A DNA stretch of 64,000 nucleotides. It comes from Sphaerotilus uruguayifluvii. Its GTDB lineage: Bacteria; Pseudomonadota; Gammaproteobacteria; Burkholderiales; Burkholderiaceae_C. Positions 39,338-47,509 of the stretch are shown here, in pieces. Position 1 is the first letter of the stretch. The number at the start of each line of letters is the position of its first letter. The DNA is taken from the NCBI RefSeq assembly GCF_013294065.1, contig NZ_JABSNM010000004.1, positions 1-64,000 on the forward strand, in the 5' to 3' direction. The notes below the pieces were generated by a model that was not told the origin of the DNA, ran no database searches, and was given only the letters and a program-made list of their open reading frames with translations. Made by a program: the position numbers and the translations under genes.

Positions 39338-40417
39338 ATGCGCCTCCCCGACCTCACCTCCCGACTGCACGCCCTGGGCGCCGGACCGTCCCATGTGCAG
39401 CGCGTGCTGCGCCACTGGGCGCAGGCCCACCCACATGACCGGGGCGCCCATGCGCCCGAGCATTTCTATCCGAAGCCGCTGCTCGAAGCGCTGCCCGCGC
39501 TGCGCGAGGAGCTGGCCGGGCTGGCGCGGCTGCAGGCCAGCCATCCGGGCGAGGACGGCTCGGCGCGGCTGCTGGTGCGGCTGGGCGACGGGCAGATGGT
39601 CGAGAGCGTGCTGCTGCCGGCGGGGCCCAAGGGCGGGGGCGTGTGCGTGTCCACCCAGGTGGGCTGCGCGGTGGGCTGCCGCTTCTGCATGACCGGCCAG
39701 GGCGGCCTGGTGCGCCAGCTCGGCAGCGCCGAGATCGTCGCGCAGGTGGCGCTGGCGCGGCAGCAGCGCCCCGGCCTGAAGGGCGTGCGCCGCGTGGTCT
39801 TCATGGGCATGGGCGAGCCGGCGCACAACCTCGACGAGGTGATGGACGCCATCGAGCTGCTCGGCACCGCAGGCAACATCGGCCACAAGGAGCTGGTGTT
39901 CTCGACCGTCGGCGACCTGCGGGTGTTCGAGCGCCTGCCGCAGGGGCGCGTGAAGCCGGCGCTGGCGCTGTCGCTGCACACCACGCGGCCGGCGCTGCGC
40001 GCCGAGCTGCTGCCGCGCGCACCGGCCCTGACCCCGGCCGAGCTGGTGCGCCTGGCCGAGGACTACGCGCGCGCCACCCAGTACCCGATCCAGTACCAGT
40101 GGACGCTGCTCGAGGGCGTCAACGACAGCGACGACGAGCTCGAAGGCATCGCCGAGCTGCTGGCGGGCAAGTACGCGATGATGAACCTGATCCCGTTCAA
40201 CAGCGTCGAGGGCAGCGGCTTCCGCCGCCCGAGCTGGGAGCGCGCGGCCGAGATGGCGCGCTGGCTCAACCAGCGCGGCGTGCTCACCCGCCTGCGCCGC
40301 TCCGCTGGCCAGGACGTGGACGCCGGCTGCGGCCAGCTGCGCGCCCGCGCCCGCGCCGAGCGCCCGCAGCACCCCGCGCGCAAGGTGATCGAGGTGCGGC
40401 CGGCCGTGGCAGGCTGA
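39338..40417 (+). CDS. RlmN/Cfr-family radical SAM RNA methyltransferase
   Basis: 359 aa. GVCVSTQVGCAVGCRFCMTG carries the Cx3Cx2C iron-sulfur ligands (Cys110, Cys114, Cys117) and the upstream Cys103 position; DVDAGCGQL supplies the second catalytic Cys331. Also present are VFMGMGEPAHNLDEV and LALSLHTTRPALRAELLPR. These enzymes methylate C2 (RlmN) or C8 (Cfr) of A2503 in 23S rRNA, and RlmN also some tRNAs. The N-terminal 90 residues do not look like housekeeping RlmN, so this may be a paralogue; a canonical rlmN would be expected elsewhere. It is the first high-GC gene to the right of the restriction-modification island. Confidence 0.85.
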   Translation: MRLPDLTSRLHALGAGPSHVQRVLRHWAQAHPHDRGAHAPEHFYPKPLLEALPALREELAGLARLQASHPGEDGSARLLVRLGDGQMVESVLLPAGPKGGGVCVSTQVGCAVGCRFCMTGQGGLVRQLGSAEIVAQVALARQQRPGLKGVRRVVFMGMGEPAHNLDEVMDAIELLGTAGNIGHKELVFSTVGDLRVFERLPQGRVKPALALSLHTTRPALRAELLPRAPALTPAELVRLAEDYARATQYPIQYQWTLLEGVNDSDDELEGIAELLAGKYAMMNLIPFNSVEGSGFRRPSWERAAEMARWLNQRGVLTRLRRSAGQDVDAGCGQLRARARAERPQHPARKVIEVRPAVAG

Positions 40418-40446
40418 GGCCGGCCCTGCACGCCCACCTCCCAAGC

Positions 40447-41178
40447 TCAGCCCGCGCCCAGCGCCGCGCTCAGGCGCGCGGCCGTCTCGCGCAGCGCGCC
40501 GACCAGCTCGGGCCGCATGCGCGGCTCGGGCACCGTCAGCGTCAGCGCCCCCACCAGCACCGGCGCGGCGCCGGCCGCGCCGCCTGAGCGCCACACCGGC
40601 GCCGAGATGCCGGTGAGCCCGGCCACCCGGTCGCCGGTGCGCAGCAGATAGCCCTCCCGGCGGATCTGATCGCTCAGTGCGCCGGGTTCGCCGGCAAAGG
40701 CCAGCAGCACCCGGCCGCCGGCGCCGCGCTCCAGCGGCAGCAGGTCGCCGGCGCGCACATGGTCGCGCAGCAGATGCGGCGAATCCACCCGCAGCAGGCA
40801 CAGCCGCTGCGCGCCGGAGCGCACATGCAGCGCCACGCTCTCCTGGGTCGCGGCCACCAGCGCGCGCATCAGCGGCAGCGCCACCGCCTCCAGCGGAAAG
40901 GCCGCCGCGCGCACCTGCGCCAGCCGGTCGATCTCCGGCCCCGGCGACCAGCCCCCCGTCTCGTCGCGCACCAGCAGCCCGGCATGCGCCAGCGAGTTCA
41001 GCAGCCGCAGCGCGGTGCTCTTGTGCAGCCGGGTGCGCTCGGCCAGCTCGGTCACGCCCAGCGCGCGGTCGCCCGGCCGGAAGGCCGACAGCAGGCTGAG
41101 CGCGCGGTCGACCGCCGCGGTGCCGCCGGGTGCGGCACCCTCGTCGGCGACCGACGGATTCGTGGACTTGCGAGGCAT
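40447..41178 (-). CDS. IclR-family transcriptional regulator
   Basis: 243 aa. The winged helix lies at residues 22-80: AVDRALSLLSAF, LGVTELAERTRLHKSTALRLLNSLAHAGLLVRD. The C-terminal effector domain has QESVALHVRSG and GAGGRVLLAFAG, as in IclR relatives that bind small carboxylates. It diverges from the HMG-lyase-like/CaiB gene pair with only 66 bp between starts, and a TGAAAC-N4-GTTTCA operator sits in that gap, so it very likely controls that cassette and itself. Confidence 0.92.
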   Translation of the reverse strand: MPRKSTNPSVADEGAAPGGTAAVDRALSLLSAFRPGDRALGVTELAERTRLHKSTALRLLNSLAHAGLLVRDETGGWSPGPEIDRLAQVRAAAFPLEAVALPLMRALVAATQESVALHVRSGAQRLCLLRVDSPHLLRDHVRAGDLLPLERGAGGRVLLAFAGEPGALSDQIRREGYLLRTGDRVAGLTGISAPVWRSGGAAGAAPVLVGALTLTVPEPRMRPELVGALRETAARLSAALGAG

Positions 41179-41201
41179 CGGCTATGATCCTGATCGTTCA
41201 T

Positions 41202-41217
41202 TGAAACGCTTGTTTCA
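41202..41217. promoter_or_regulatory. IclR-type operator between the regulator and the catabolic pair
   Basis: TGAAAC-GCTT-GTTTCA is a perfect inverted repeat, extended by ATT on the left and TT on the right. This layout closely resembles operators of IclR-family members such as KdgR. It is 24 bp from the regulator start and 28 bp from the lyase start, so binding would block both. Confidence 0.75.
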
Positions 41218-41244
41218 TTCTACAGAACAATCTAAGGATTCCCG

Positions 41245-42237
41245 ATGCCCTTGCCGTCATCCCCTGCGTCCCCGGCCGCTCCGGCGGTGCTGATCAGCGA
41301 AGTCGGCCCGCGCGACGGCCTGCAGAGCGTCGCCGCGGTGATGCCGACCGCAGCCAAGCTCGCCTGGATCGACGCGCTGCACGCCGCCGGGGTGCGCGAG
41401 ATCGAGGTCGGCTCCTTCGTGCCGGCCGCGCGCCTGCCGCAGATGGCCGACGTGGCCGAGGTGGTGCGCCACGCCGTCGCCCTGCCTGGCTGGACGGTGA
41501 TGGCGCTGGTGCCCAACCTGCGCGGGGCCGAGGCGGCGCTGGCCGCCGGCGTGCACAAGCTGACGCTGCCGCTGTCGGCCAGCGAGGCGCATTCGCAGGC
41601 CAACGTGCGCCGCAGCCGCGCGCAGATGCTCGACGAGCTGCGCGCCATCGACCGGCTGCGCGACCGCGTCGCGCCCGGCGTGGCGCTGGAGGTCGGCCTG
41701 TCGACCGCCTTCGGCTGCACGCTGCAGGGCCCGGTGGCCGAGGACGAGGTGGTGCGGCTGGCCGCCGCCGCGGTCGAGGCCGGCGCCGACGAGGTCGGCC
41801 TGTCCGACACCACCGGCATGGCCGACCCGGCACAGGTGCGCCGGCGCTTCCGCCAGGTCCATGCGGCGATCGGCCGGCATCTGGGTGCGGCGCACCTGCA
41901 CAACACCCGCGGCCTGGGCCTGGCCAATGTGCTGGCGGCGCTGGACGCGGGCGTGCGCACCTTCGACAGCTCGCAGGGCGGGCTGGGCGGCTGCCCCTAC
42001 GCGCCGGGCGCCTCGGGCAACGTGGTCACCGAAGACCTGGTCTTCATGCTCGAGGCCATGGGCCTGGACACCGGCATCGACCTGGAGCGGCTGATGGCCG
42101 CGCGCGAGGTGCTGCGCGCCGGCCTGCCGGGCGAGCCGCTGCACGGCATGACGCCCGAGGCCGGGCTGCCCCCGGGCTTCGTCTACGCCGACGGCCGCCG
42201 GCCGGCCGGCGTCACCCCCGCACCGGAGGCCGCATGA
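41245..42237 (+). CDS. HMG-CoA lyase-family protein (possible citramalyl-CoA or related lyase)
   Basis: 330 aa; AAGGA 7 bases before the ATG. SEVGPRDGLQSVAAVMPT, AAHLHNTRGLGLANVLAAL (metal His pair) and SQGGLGGCPYAPGASGNVVTEDL (catalytic loop Cys) show a functional HMG-CoA lyase fold. It differs from the liu-operon enzyme (16015-15050) in active-site surroundings, for example DGLQSV against DGLQNE. Coupling through ATGA to a CaiB-type CoA transferase suggests cleavage of an acyl-CoA made by that transferase, for example citramalyl-CoA to acetyl-CoA and pyruvate as in itaconate or citramalate breakdown. That substrate is inference. Confidence 0.85.
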   Translation: MPLPSSPASPAAPAVLISEVGPRDGLQSVAAVMPTAAKLAWIDALHAAGVREIEVGSFVPAARLPQMADVAEVVRHAVALPGWTVMALVPNLRGAEAALAAGVHKLTLPLSASEAHSQANVRRSRAQMLDELRAIDRLRDRVAPGVALEVGLSTAFGCTLQGPVAEDEVVRLAAAAVEAGADEVGLSDTTGMADPAQVRRRFRQVHAAIGRHLGAAHLHNTRGLGLANVLAALDAGVRTFDSSQGGLGGCPYAPGASGNVVTEDLVFMLEAMGLDTGIDLERLMAAREVLRAGLPGEPLHGMTPEAGLPPGFVYADGRRPAGVTPAPEAA

Positions 42238-43490
42238 GCGCCGCCCCCACCCCGGACACAGGCCACGACGACGCGCTGCCGCTGGCCGGCGTGCGGGTCA
42301 TCGAGTTCACGCACATGGTGATGGGCCCGAGCTGCGGCATGGTGCTGGCCGACCTCGGCGCCGAGGTGATCAAGGTCGAGCCGCTGGCCGGCGACAACAC
42401 CCGCCGGCTGCTGGGCTCGGGCGCGGGCTTCTTCGGCATGTTCAACCGCAACAAGAAGAGCATCGCGCTCGACATCAAGAGCGCGCGCGGCCGCGAGATC
42501 GTGCTGCGGCTGGCCGCCGGCGCCGATGTCTTCAGCGAGAACTTCAAGAGCGGCACGATGGAGCGGCTCGGCCTGGGCTTCGAGGTGCTGGAGCGGCTCA
42601 ACCCGCGGCTGATCCATGTCTCGCACAAGGGCTTCCTGCCCGGCCCCTACGAGCACCGCACCGCGCTCGACGAGGTGGTGCAGATGATGGGCGGCCTGGC
42701 CTACATGACCGGCCCGCCGGGGCGGCCGCTGCGCGCGGGCAGCTCGGTCAACGACATCATGGGCGGACTGTTCGGCGCCATCGGCGTGCTGGCGGCGCTG
42801 GCCCAGCGCGAGCGCACCGGCTGCGGCCGCCAAGTGCAGAGCGCGCTGTTCGAGAACAACGTGCTGCTGATGGCGCAGCACATGATGCAGTTCGCGGTGA
42901 CCGGCCGCCCGGCCGCGCCCATGCCCGCGCGCATCAGCGCCTGGGGGCTGTACGACGTGTTCGAGGTCGCCGGGGGCGAGCAGATCTTCCTGGCCGCGGT
43001 CAGCGATACCCAGTGGACGCTGCTGTGCGAGGCCTTCGGCTGGAGCGACCTGAAGGACGACGTGCGCCTGGCGACGAACAACGACCGGGTGCGCGCCCGC
43101 GAGTGGCTGCTGCCGCTGCTGCGCGAGCGCTTCGGCGGCTTCGAGGCGGCCGAGCTGTCGGCGCGCTTCGAGCGCATCGGTCTGCCCTACGCGCCGATCG
43201 TGCGCCCGCACGAGCTCTTCGACGATCCGCACCTGGCGGCCACCGGCGGCCTGGCGCCGGTCACGCTGCCGGCCGACGCCAGCGGCGCCGGCGAGCCGGT
43301 GGAGACACGCCTGCCGCTGCTGCCGCTCGCGCTCGACGGCCAGCGCCTGCCGCTGCGCCACGCGCCGCCATCGATCGGCGAGCACGGGCAGGCGCTGCTG
43401 CGCGAGCTGGGCTACGGCGAGGACGAGATCGCGCGGCTGCGCGCCGAGGGCATCGTCGGCGGGCCGGAGCCCCTCGATCCGCTCAGCTGA
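42234..43490 (+). CDS. CaiB/BaiF-family (type III) CoA transferase
   Basis: 418 aa. LAGVRVIEFTHMVMGPSCGMVLADLGAEVIKVEPLAGDNTR is the N-terminal signature; SIALDIKSARGREIVLRL and NDIMGGLFGAIGVLAAL also fit. The catalytic Asp of the family lies in the EHRTALDEVVQMMGG region (Asp near residue 144). It moves CoA between carboxylic acids, typically from succinyl-CoA. Co-operonic with the lyase-like gene and probably controlled by the IclR regulator. The 3' end overlaps the convergent DUF3237 gene by 8 bp. Substrate unknown; a C5 dicarboxylate or hydroxy acid is a reasonable guess. Confidence 0.9.
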   Translation: MSAAPTPDTGHDDALPLAGVRVIEFTHMVMGPSCGMVLADLGAEVIKVEPLAGDNTRRLLGSGAGFFGMFNRNKKSIALDIKSARGREIVLRLAAGADVFSENFKSGTMERLGLGFEVLERLNPRLIHVSHKGFLPGPYEHRTALDEVVQMMGGLAYMTGPPGRPLRAGSSVNDIMGGLFGAIGVLAALAQRERTGCGRQVQSALFENNVLLMAQHMMQFAVTGRPAAPMPARISAWGLYDVFEVAGGEQIFLAAVSDTQWTLLCEAFGWSDLKDDVRLATNNDRVRAREWLLPLLRERFGGFEAAELSARFERIGLPYAPIVRPHELFDDPHLAATGGLAPVTLPADASGAGEPVETRLPLLPLALDGQRLPLRHAPPSIGEHGQALLRELGYGEDEIARLRAEGIVGGPEPLDPLS

Positions 43491-43962
43491 TGCGGTAGAG
43501 GTCCAGCAGCACCTGGCGGGCGCGGCGCTCGCCGGTGGCTAGCGCCATCACCCGGTTCAGATGCGCCCAGGCCGGCGCGCCGGTGGTGAAGCGCACCAGG
43601 GTGCGGAAGAAATAGTCCTGGCGCGGCACCGCCTCGCCGGCGGCCAGCCGGGCCATGACCTCGGCGGGGCCGTGGCGCAGGCCCTCGCTGCGGACCTCGA
43701 TCAGCGCGCCGTCGTCGGCGCGGATCACGTAGTGCGCGGCGATCTCGAGCACGCCGTCGCTGCGCATCCATTGCCAGTCGATGCCGCCCTCGACCAGCGT
43801 GCCCGACAGCTCCGGCCCGCTGACCTCGCCGGCGCCCAGCGGAACGAAGCGCCGCTCGCCGGCCGGCGCGGCCCCCAGGCGGGTCAGGGCACCGACCTCG
43901 CAGCGCAGGTGCGCCATCGGGGTCAGGCCGGGTGGGCAGGCAAAGGGGGCGGATGTCATCAT
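43483..43962 (-). CDS. DUF3237 family protein
   Basis: 159 aa. CGGAG 5 bases before the ATG at 43962 fixes the start. GERRFVPLGAGEVSGPELSGTLVEGGIDWQWMRSDGVLEIAAHYVIRADDGALIEVRSEG is a typical DUF3237 beta-barrel core, and QDYFFRTLVRFTTGAPAWAHLNRVMALA its end. Members often lie near catabolic and Bug-protein genes, as here; the biochemical role is not known to me. It diverges from the LuxR-type gene. Confidence 0.85.
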   Translation of the reverse strand: MMTSAPFACPPGLTPMAHLRCEVGALTRLGAAPAGERRFVPLGAGEVSGPELSGTLVEGGIDWQWMRSDGVLEIAAHYVIRADDGALIEVRSEGLRHGPAEVMARLAAGEAVPRQDYFFRTLVRFTTGAPAWAHLNRVMALATGERRARQVLLDLYRIS

Positions 43963-44040
43963 CAGGCTCCGTTCCGGGCAGGGGGTCCGATCATCGACCG
44001 ACCGCCCCCGGCCGGGTGTCCACCCCGAGGATGACAGCGC

Positions 44041-44826
44041 TTGACCGACCTCTCCGTCCCACACGTCCAGACCGCACTGACCCGCCTGATCGACGCGATC
44101 GGCCACGAGGACTTCGCCACCCGCGCGCTGGCCGCCCTGAACGAGACGGTCCGCGCAGCCTCCTGGTCGGTCTACCGTCTGCATCCGCAGGACTTGCCGC
44201 CCGAACTGCACCTCTCGGCCAGCCGGGGCGTGGCGGACGCGACGCAGGACTGCTTCCGCGCCTACCGGGACGCCGGCCTGTACCGGCAGGACCGCAGCTT
44301 CGCGCGGCTGCGACCGGGCGGATCGCCCACGGGACCGCTGGTGCTGCGCATGCATGGCGACGAGGCCCCGAGCCCGGCCCACCGCGAGCTGATCTACCGC
44401 CGCCACCAGGTGGTCGAGCGGCTGTCGGTGGCCAGCGTCGAGCCCGACGGCTCGCTGCTGGCGATCAACCTCTATCACCACGAGCACCAGGGCCGCTTCA
44501 CGCCGGCCGAGCAGGACACGCTAGCCGTGCTGGCGCCGCTGGTGCGCTCCAGCGTGCAGCGCCATCTGGCGCTGGAGCGCCGTACCCATGCACCGGCACC
44601 GGCCGCCGATCCGCGCCAGCGGCTGCTGCAGGCCTGCGCGACCCTGACCCCGCGCGAACTCGATGTCTGCGAGCGGCTGCTGCGTGGCTGGAGCCATGAC
44701 GGCATCGCAGCCGACCTGGGGCTCACGCTGTCGACCGTCAAGACCTACCGGGCCCGAGCCTTCGAGCGGCTGGGGCTGCATTTCCGCAGCGAGCTGTTCG
44801 CCCGCTTCGGTCACTCGCCGCACTGA
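44041..44826 (+). CDS. LuxR-type HTH transcriptional regulator
   Basis: 261 aa from TTG 44041, with GAGGA about 10 bases upstream. The C-terminal 60 residues are a LuxR/FixJ helix-turn-helix: LTPRELDVCERLLRGWSHDGIAADLGLTLSTVKTYRARAFERLGL. The first 190 residues are an unassigned sensory region with a GAF-like feel (WSVYRLHP, SLLAINLYHHEHQGRFTPAEQDTLAVLAPLV). There is no autoinducer-domain signature. It lies between a divergent DUF3237 gene and a downstream Bug protein gene (107 bp away) and may regulate either. Confidence 0.88.
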   Translation: MTDLSVPHVQTALTRLIDAIGHEDFATRALAALNETVRAASWSVYRLHPQDLPPELHLSASRGVADATQDCFRAYRDAGLYRQDRSFARLRPGGSPTGPLVLRMHGDEAPSPAHRELIYRRHQVVERLSVASVEPDGSLLAINLYHHEHQGRFTPAEQDTLAVLAPLVRSSVQRHLALERRTHAPAPAADPRQRLLQACATLTPRELDVCERLLRGWSHDGIAADLGLTLSTVKTYRARAFERLGLHFRSELFARFGHSPH

Positions 44827-44849
44827 ACCCGCACAGGCCGCTGCGGGTT
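44826..44849 (+). terminator. Weak hairpin after the LuxR gene
   Basis: AACCCGCA, 8-base loop, TGCGGGTT starts at the last base of the stop codon. There is no T-tract, so it may be a partial terminator or an RNA processing stem. Confidence 0.35.
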
Positions 44850-44932
44850 GACCCTGTCGACCTCCCGGACGACAGGAGGACGGCGGCACGGCGCACAGAC
44901 TCCGGTCCTGTCCAGACCGAGGAGACCCGCGC

Positions 44933-45916
44933 ATGACCGCTCTCGCCCGCCGCCGCCTGCTGGCGGCCGCAGCCCTGACCCCGCTCGCCGCCTGGGGGCC
45001 GATCGCCTCGGCCCAGGGTCTGCCGGACCGGCCGATCCGGCTGATCGTCGGCTTTCCGCCCGGCACCGGCCCGGACATGGTCGCGCGCCTGCTGGCGCAG
45101 CGCCTGGCCGAGCAGCTGCGTCAGCAGGTGATCGTCGACAACCGCGCCGGCGCCGGCGGCCAGATCGCCGCCCAGGCGGTCGCGCGGGCAGCGCCCGACG
45201 GCACGACGCTGCTGCTGGGCGAGGTCGGCTCGATCGCGATCGCGCCGGCCGCCTTCGAGAAGCTGCCCTATGCGCCGGCCCGGGAGCTGGCGGGCATCAG
45301 CGAGGCGGTGCGCTCGGACTTCCTGTTCGTGGTACCGGCCAACTCGCCGCACGCCACGCTGACCGCCTTCGTCAAGGCTGCGCGCTCGCGGGGCGACCGC
45401 ACCAACCTGGCGACCTTCGGCGCCGGCACGCCGGGCCATTTCGCCGCCGACATGCTCGGCGAGGCCGCCGGCTTCACGGTCGAGCCGGTCCACTACCGGG
45501 CCACCGGCGACGCGGTGACCGCGATCATCGCCGGGGATGTGGCCGGTGCCTTCGTGTCGACCGCGCTGGGCCTGGCGCAGATCCGCGGCGGCCGCATGCG
45601 CGCGCTGGCCACCACCGCGCCCGCGCGCTTGGCCGCGCTGCCGGAGGTGCAGACCTTCGCTGAAGCCGGCTGGCCGGCGCTGGATGTCTCGGCCTGGTTC
45701 ATGCTGATGGCGCCTGCCGGCACGCCGGCCGCGCTGCTCGACCTGCTGCAGCGCCAGACGGTCGGCGCGCTCCAGCATCCGGAGACCCGCACGAAGCTGG
45801 GCGAGGCGGGCTTCTCGATCACCGGCAGCTCGCGGCCCGAGGCCGAGCGGCTGCTGGTGGCCGAGGCGCGCCGCTGGGCAGGCGTGGTGCGCAGCAGCGG
45901 CTTCAAGGGCGACTGA
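44933..45916 (+). CDS. Bug-family (TctC-like) periplasmic binding protein
   Basis: 327 aa. A twin-Arg-like/Sec signal (ALARRRLLAAAALTPLAAW, cleavage near ASAQG) precedes the Bug fold: PIRLIVGFPPGTGPDMVARLLAQRL and VDNRAGAGGQIAAQAVARAAPDGTTLLLG are the two conserved ligand loops. Bug proteins bind carboxylates, amides or aromatic acids in the periplasm and usually feed TctAB permeases. No permease gene is near, so this is an orphan receptor of the kind abundant in Burkholderiales. GAGGAG upstream. Its stop abuts the stop of the convergent ligase gene. Confidence 0.92.
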   Translation: MTALARRRLLAAAALTPLAAWGPIASAQGLPDRPIRLIVGFPPGTGPDMVARLLAQRLAEQLRQQVIVDNRAGAGGQIAAQAVARAAPDGTTLLLGEVGSIAIAPAAFEKLPYAPARELAGISEAVRSDFLFVVPANSPHATLTAFVKAARSRGDRTNLATFGAGTPGHFAADMLGEAAGFTVEPVHYRATGDAVTAIIAGDVAGAFVSTALGLAQIRGGRMRALATTAPARLAALPEVQTFAEAGWPALDVSAWFMLMAPAGTPAALLDLLQRQTVGALQHPETRTKLGEAGFSITGSSRPEAERLLVAEARRWAGVVRSSGFKGD

Positions 45917-47353
45917 TCAGTCCGCCATCACGATGACCTGGCGCAGCTTGCCGCTGGCCGCGTCGACGCTGGGCGGCGCGGCATCGACGCTGAGCTTGAT
46001 CTCGGGCAGGCCCTGGCGGCGCAGGTAGTCGCGCAGCACCGTCAGCGCGCGCTCGCGCAGGCGCGCCGGATCGCTGCTCAGGCTGTCGTCGAGCCGCAGC
46101 GACAGCGCGTCCGGCGAAGTCTGCAGCAGCTGGAAGCGGTGCAGGTCGGCGCCCTCCTCCAGCACGGTGGTCACCGCCAGCGGCGACAGCCGCACCTCGG
46201 CCGAGCGCGCGTCGCGCAGCCGCAGCGTGTCGTCGCCGCGGCCCTCGATGGTGAAGGACGGCCGGTGGTTGCCGCAGGGGCAGTCGTCCGGATGCATCGT
46301 GACGCTGTCGCCCAGCCGGTAGCGGATCAGCGGCTGCACCCGGTTGGCCAGATTGGTCAGCAGCACCGCCTTCGACGGCGTGCCCGGCTCGACCGGCCGG
46401 TCATCGGCGTCGACCGGCTCCATCACGACCCAGTCGTCGTTCAGGTGCATGCGCCCGTGCGGGCACTCGAAGGCGATGCTCAGGCACTCGGAGGCGCCGT
46501 AGTCGTTGATGACCGGCGCGCCGAAGACCGACTCGATCCAGTCGCGGGTGCTCGCCGGCAGGCCCTCGCCGCCGGCCCACAGCGCCAGCGGCGTGAGCCG
46601 CAGCCGCCCGGCCTGCTGCTGGCGCGCCAGCTCGGCCAGCATGCTGGGGTAGCTGGCCAGGAAGGCGGGTCGCCACTCCTGCAGGCCGGCGCAGATCTCC
46701 TCGATCGGCTGCGTCACCGAGAAGGCGCGCGAGGCGCTGCCGGAGACCGGATTGAAGCGGCACTGCCGGCGCCAGAACGAGACGCTGGCGTAATGGCCGT
46801 CGAGTGCGGCCACCAGCGCGCTGCGCGGCTGCAGCCCCCACGGGCCGAAGGCGCCGCTGGCGGCCATCGGCCACCAGCGCTGGGTCGCGAAGCGGCGGTC
46901 CATGCGGCTCTCGAGCATCGCGGTGTAGACCGCCAGCGCGCCGCTGTCCTGGACGAAGATGCCCGGCTCGCCGCTGGTGCCGGAGCTGGTCCAGATCGCG
47001 TAGCGGCGCAGGAAGTCCTCGCCGATGCGCGAGCGGTCGGCCAGGAAGTCCTCGACGCCGGCGCGGGTGATCGCCGGATCGGTGACCCAGTGGTCGAAGT
47101 TCGCCATCAGCGTGGGCTTGTCGACCGGCGGCACGTCCTCCCAGGCCGGCATCAGCGCGCCGGGATGGCGGCCGTGGTGGCGGCGGTAGAAGGTGCTGCG
47201 CGCATGCGCATGCTCGAGGAGGTCGCGCTGGCGCCGCCGCACCAGGTCGGCGGAGGCGGCGGGCGGCCGTCCGGTCATCGCCAGCCAGCTGGCGGCCGGC
47301 GACCAGGACTGCATCCAGTCCGCCCAGGGTTCGTCATGCACGAGTGCTGCCAT
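45917..47353 (-). CDS. PaaK-like adenylate-forming ligase
   Basis: 478 aa; AAGGAGA lies 5 bases before the ATG. The motif IWTSSGTSGEPGIFVQD (near residues 120-136) is the adenylate-binding P-loop of the phenylacetate-CoA ligase/coenzyme F390 synthetase group; NDYGASECLSIAFECPHGRMHL, YRLGDSV, CPCGNHRPSFTIEGRGDDTLRL (paired Cys) and SGKLRQVIV follow. It probably forms an aryl or acyl adenylate and perhaps a CoA thioester. No paa genes adjoin, so the substrate is open; it could serve natural-product or cell-surface acylation. It lies 156 bp downstream of the giant repeat gene on the same strand. Confidence 0.82.
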   Translation of the reverse strand: MAALVHDEPWADWMQSWSPAASWLAMTGRPPAASADLVRRRQRDLLEHAHARSTFYRRHHGRHPGALMPAWEDVPPVDKPTLMANFDHWVTDPAITRAGVEDFLADRSRIGEDFLRRYAIWTSSGTSGEPGIFVQDSGALAVYTAMLESRMDRRFATQRWWPMAASGAFGPWGLQPRSALVAALDGHYASVSFWRRQCRFNPVSGSASRAFSVTQPIEEICAGLQEWRPAFLASYPSMLAELARQQQAGRLRLTPLALWAGGEGLPASTRDWIESVFGAPVINDYGASECLSIAFECPHGRMHLNDDWVVMEPVDADDRPVEPGTPSKAVLLTNLANRVQPLIRYRLGDSVTMHPDDCPCGNHRPSFTIEGRGDDTLRLRDARSAEVRLSPLAVTTVLEEGADLHRFQLLQTSPDALSLRLDDSLSSDPARLRERALTVLRDYLRRQGLPEIKLSVDAAPPSVDAASGKLRQVIVMAD

Positions 47354-47509
47354 GCCTGTCTCCTTCTCTCCCGAGGGGGTTGCGGCCAGCGCGCGGAGAG
47401 CGGTCAGATGCCGCCTGCGGCCGGTCCTTGCGTCCGTTTGTCACGGACATCTTGGCCCGCCCGGCGAACATCTGCCTGACATGCATCACTCAGGACATGG
47501 TTTTTACAT

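Noticed and set aside
39130-39357. Minus-strand frame of 75 codons between the endonuclease and the RlmN-like gene
   Set aside because: Overlaps both flanking genes, has no ribosome site and no recognisable sequence.
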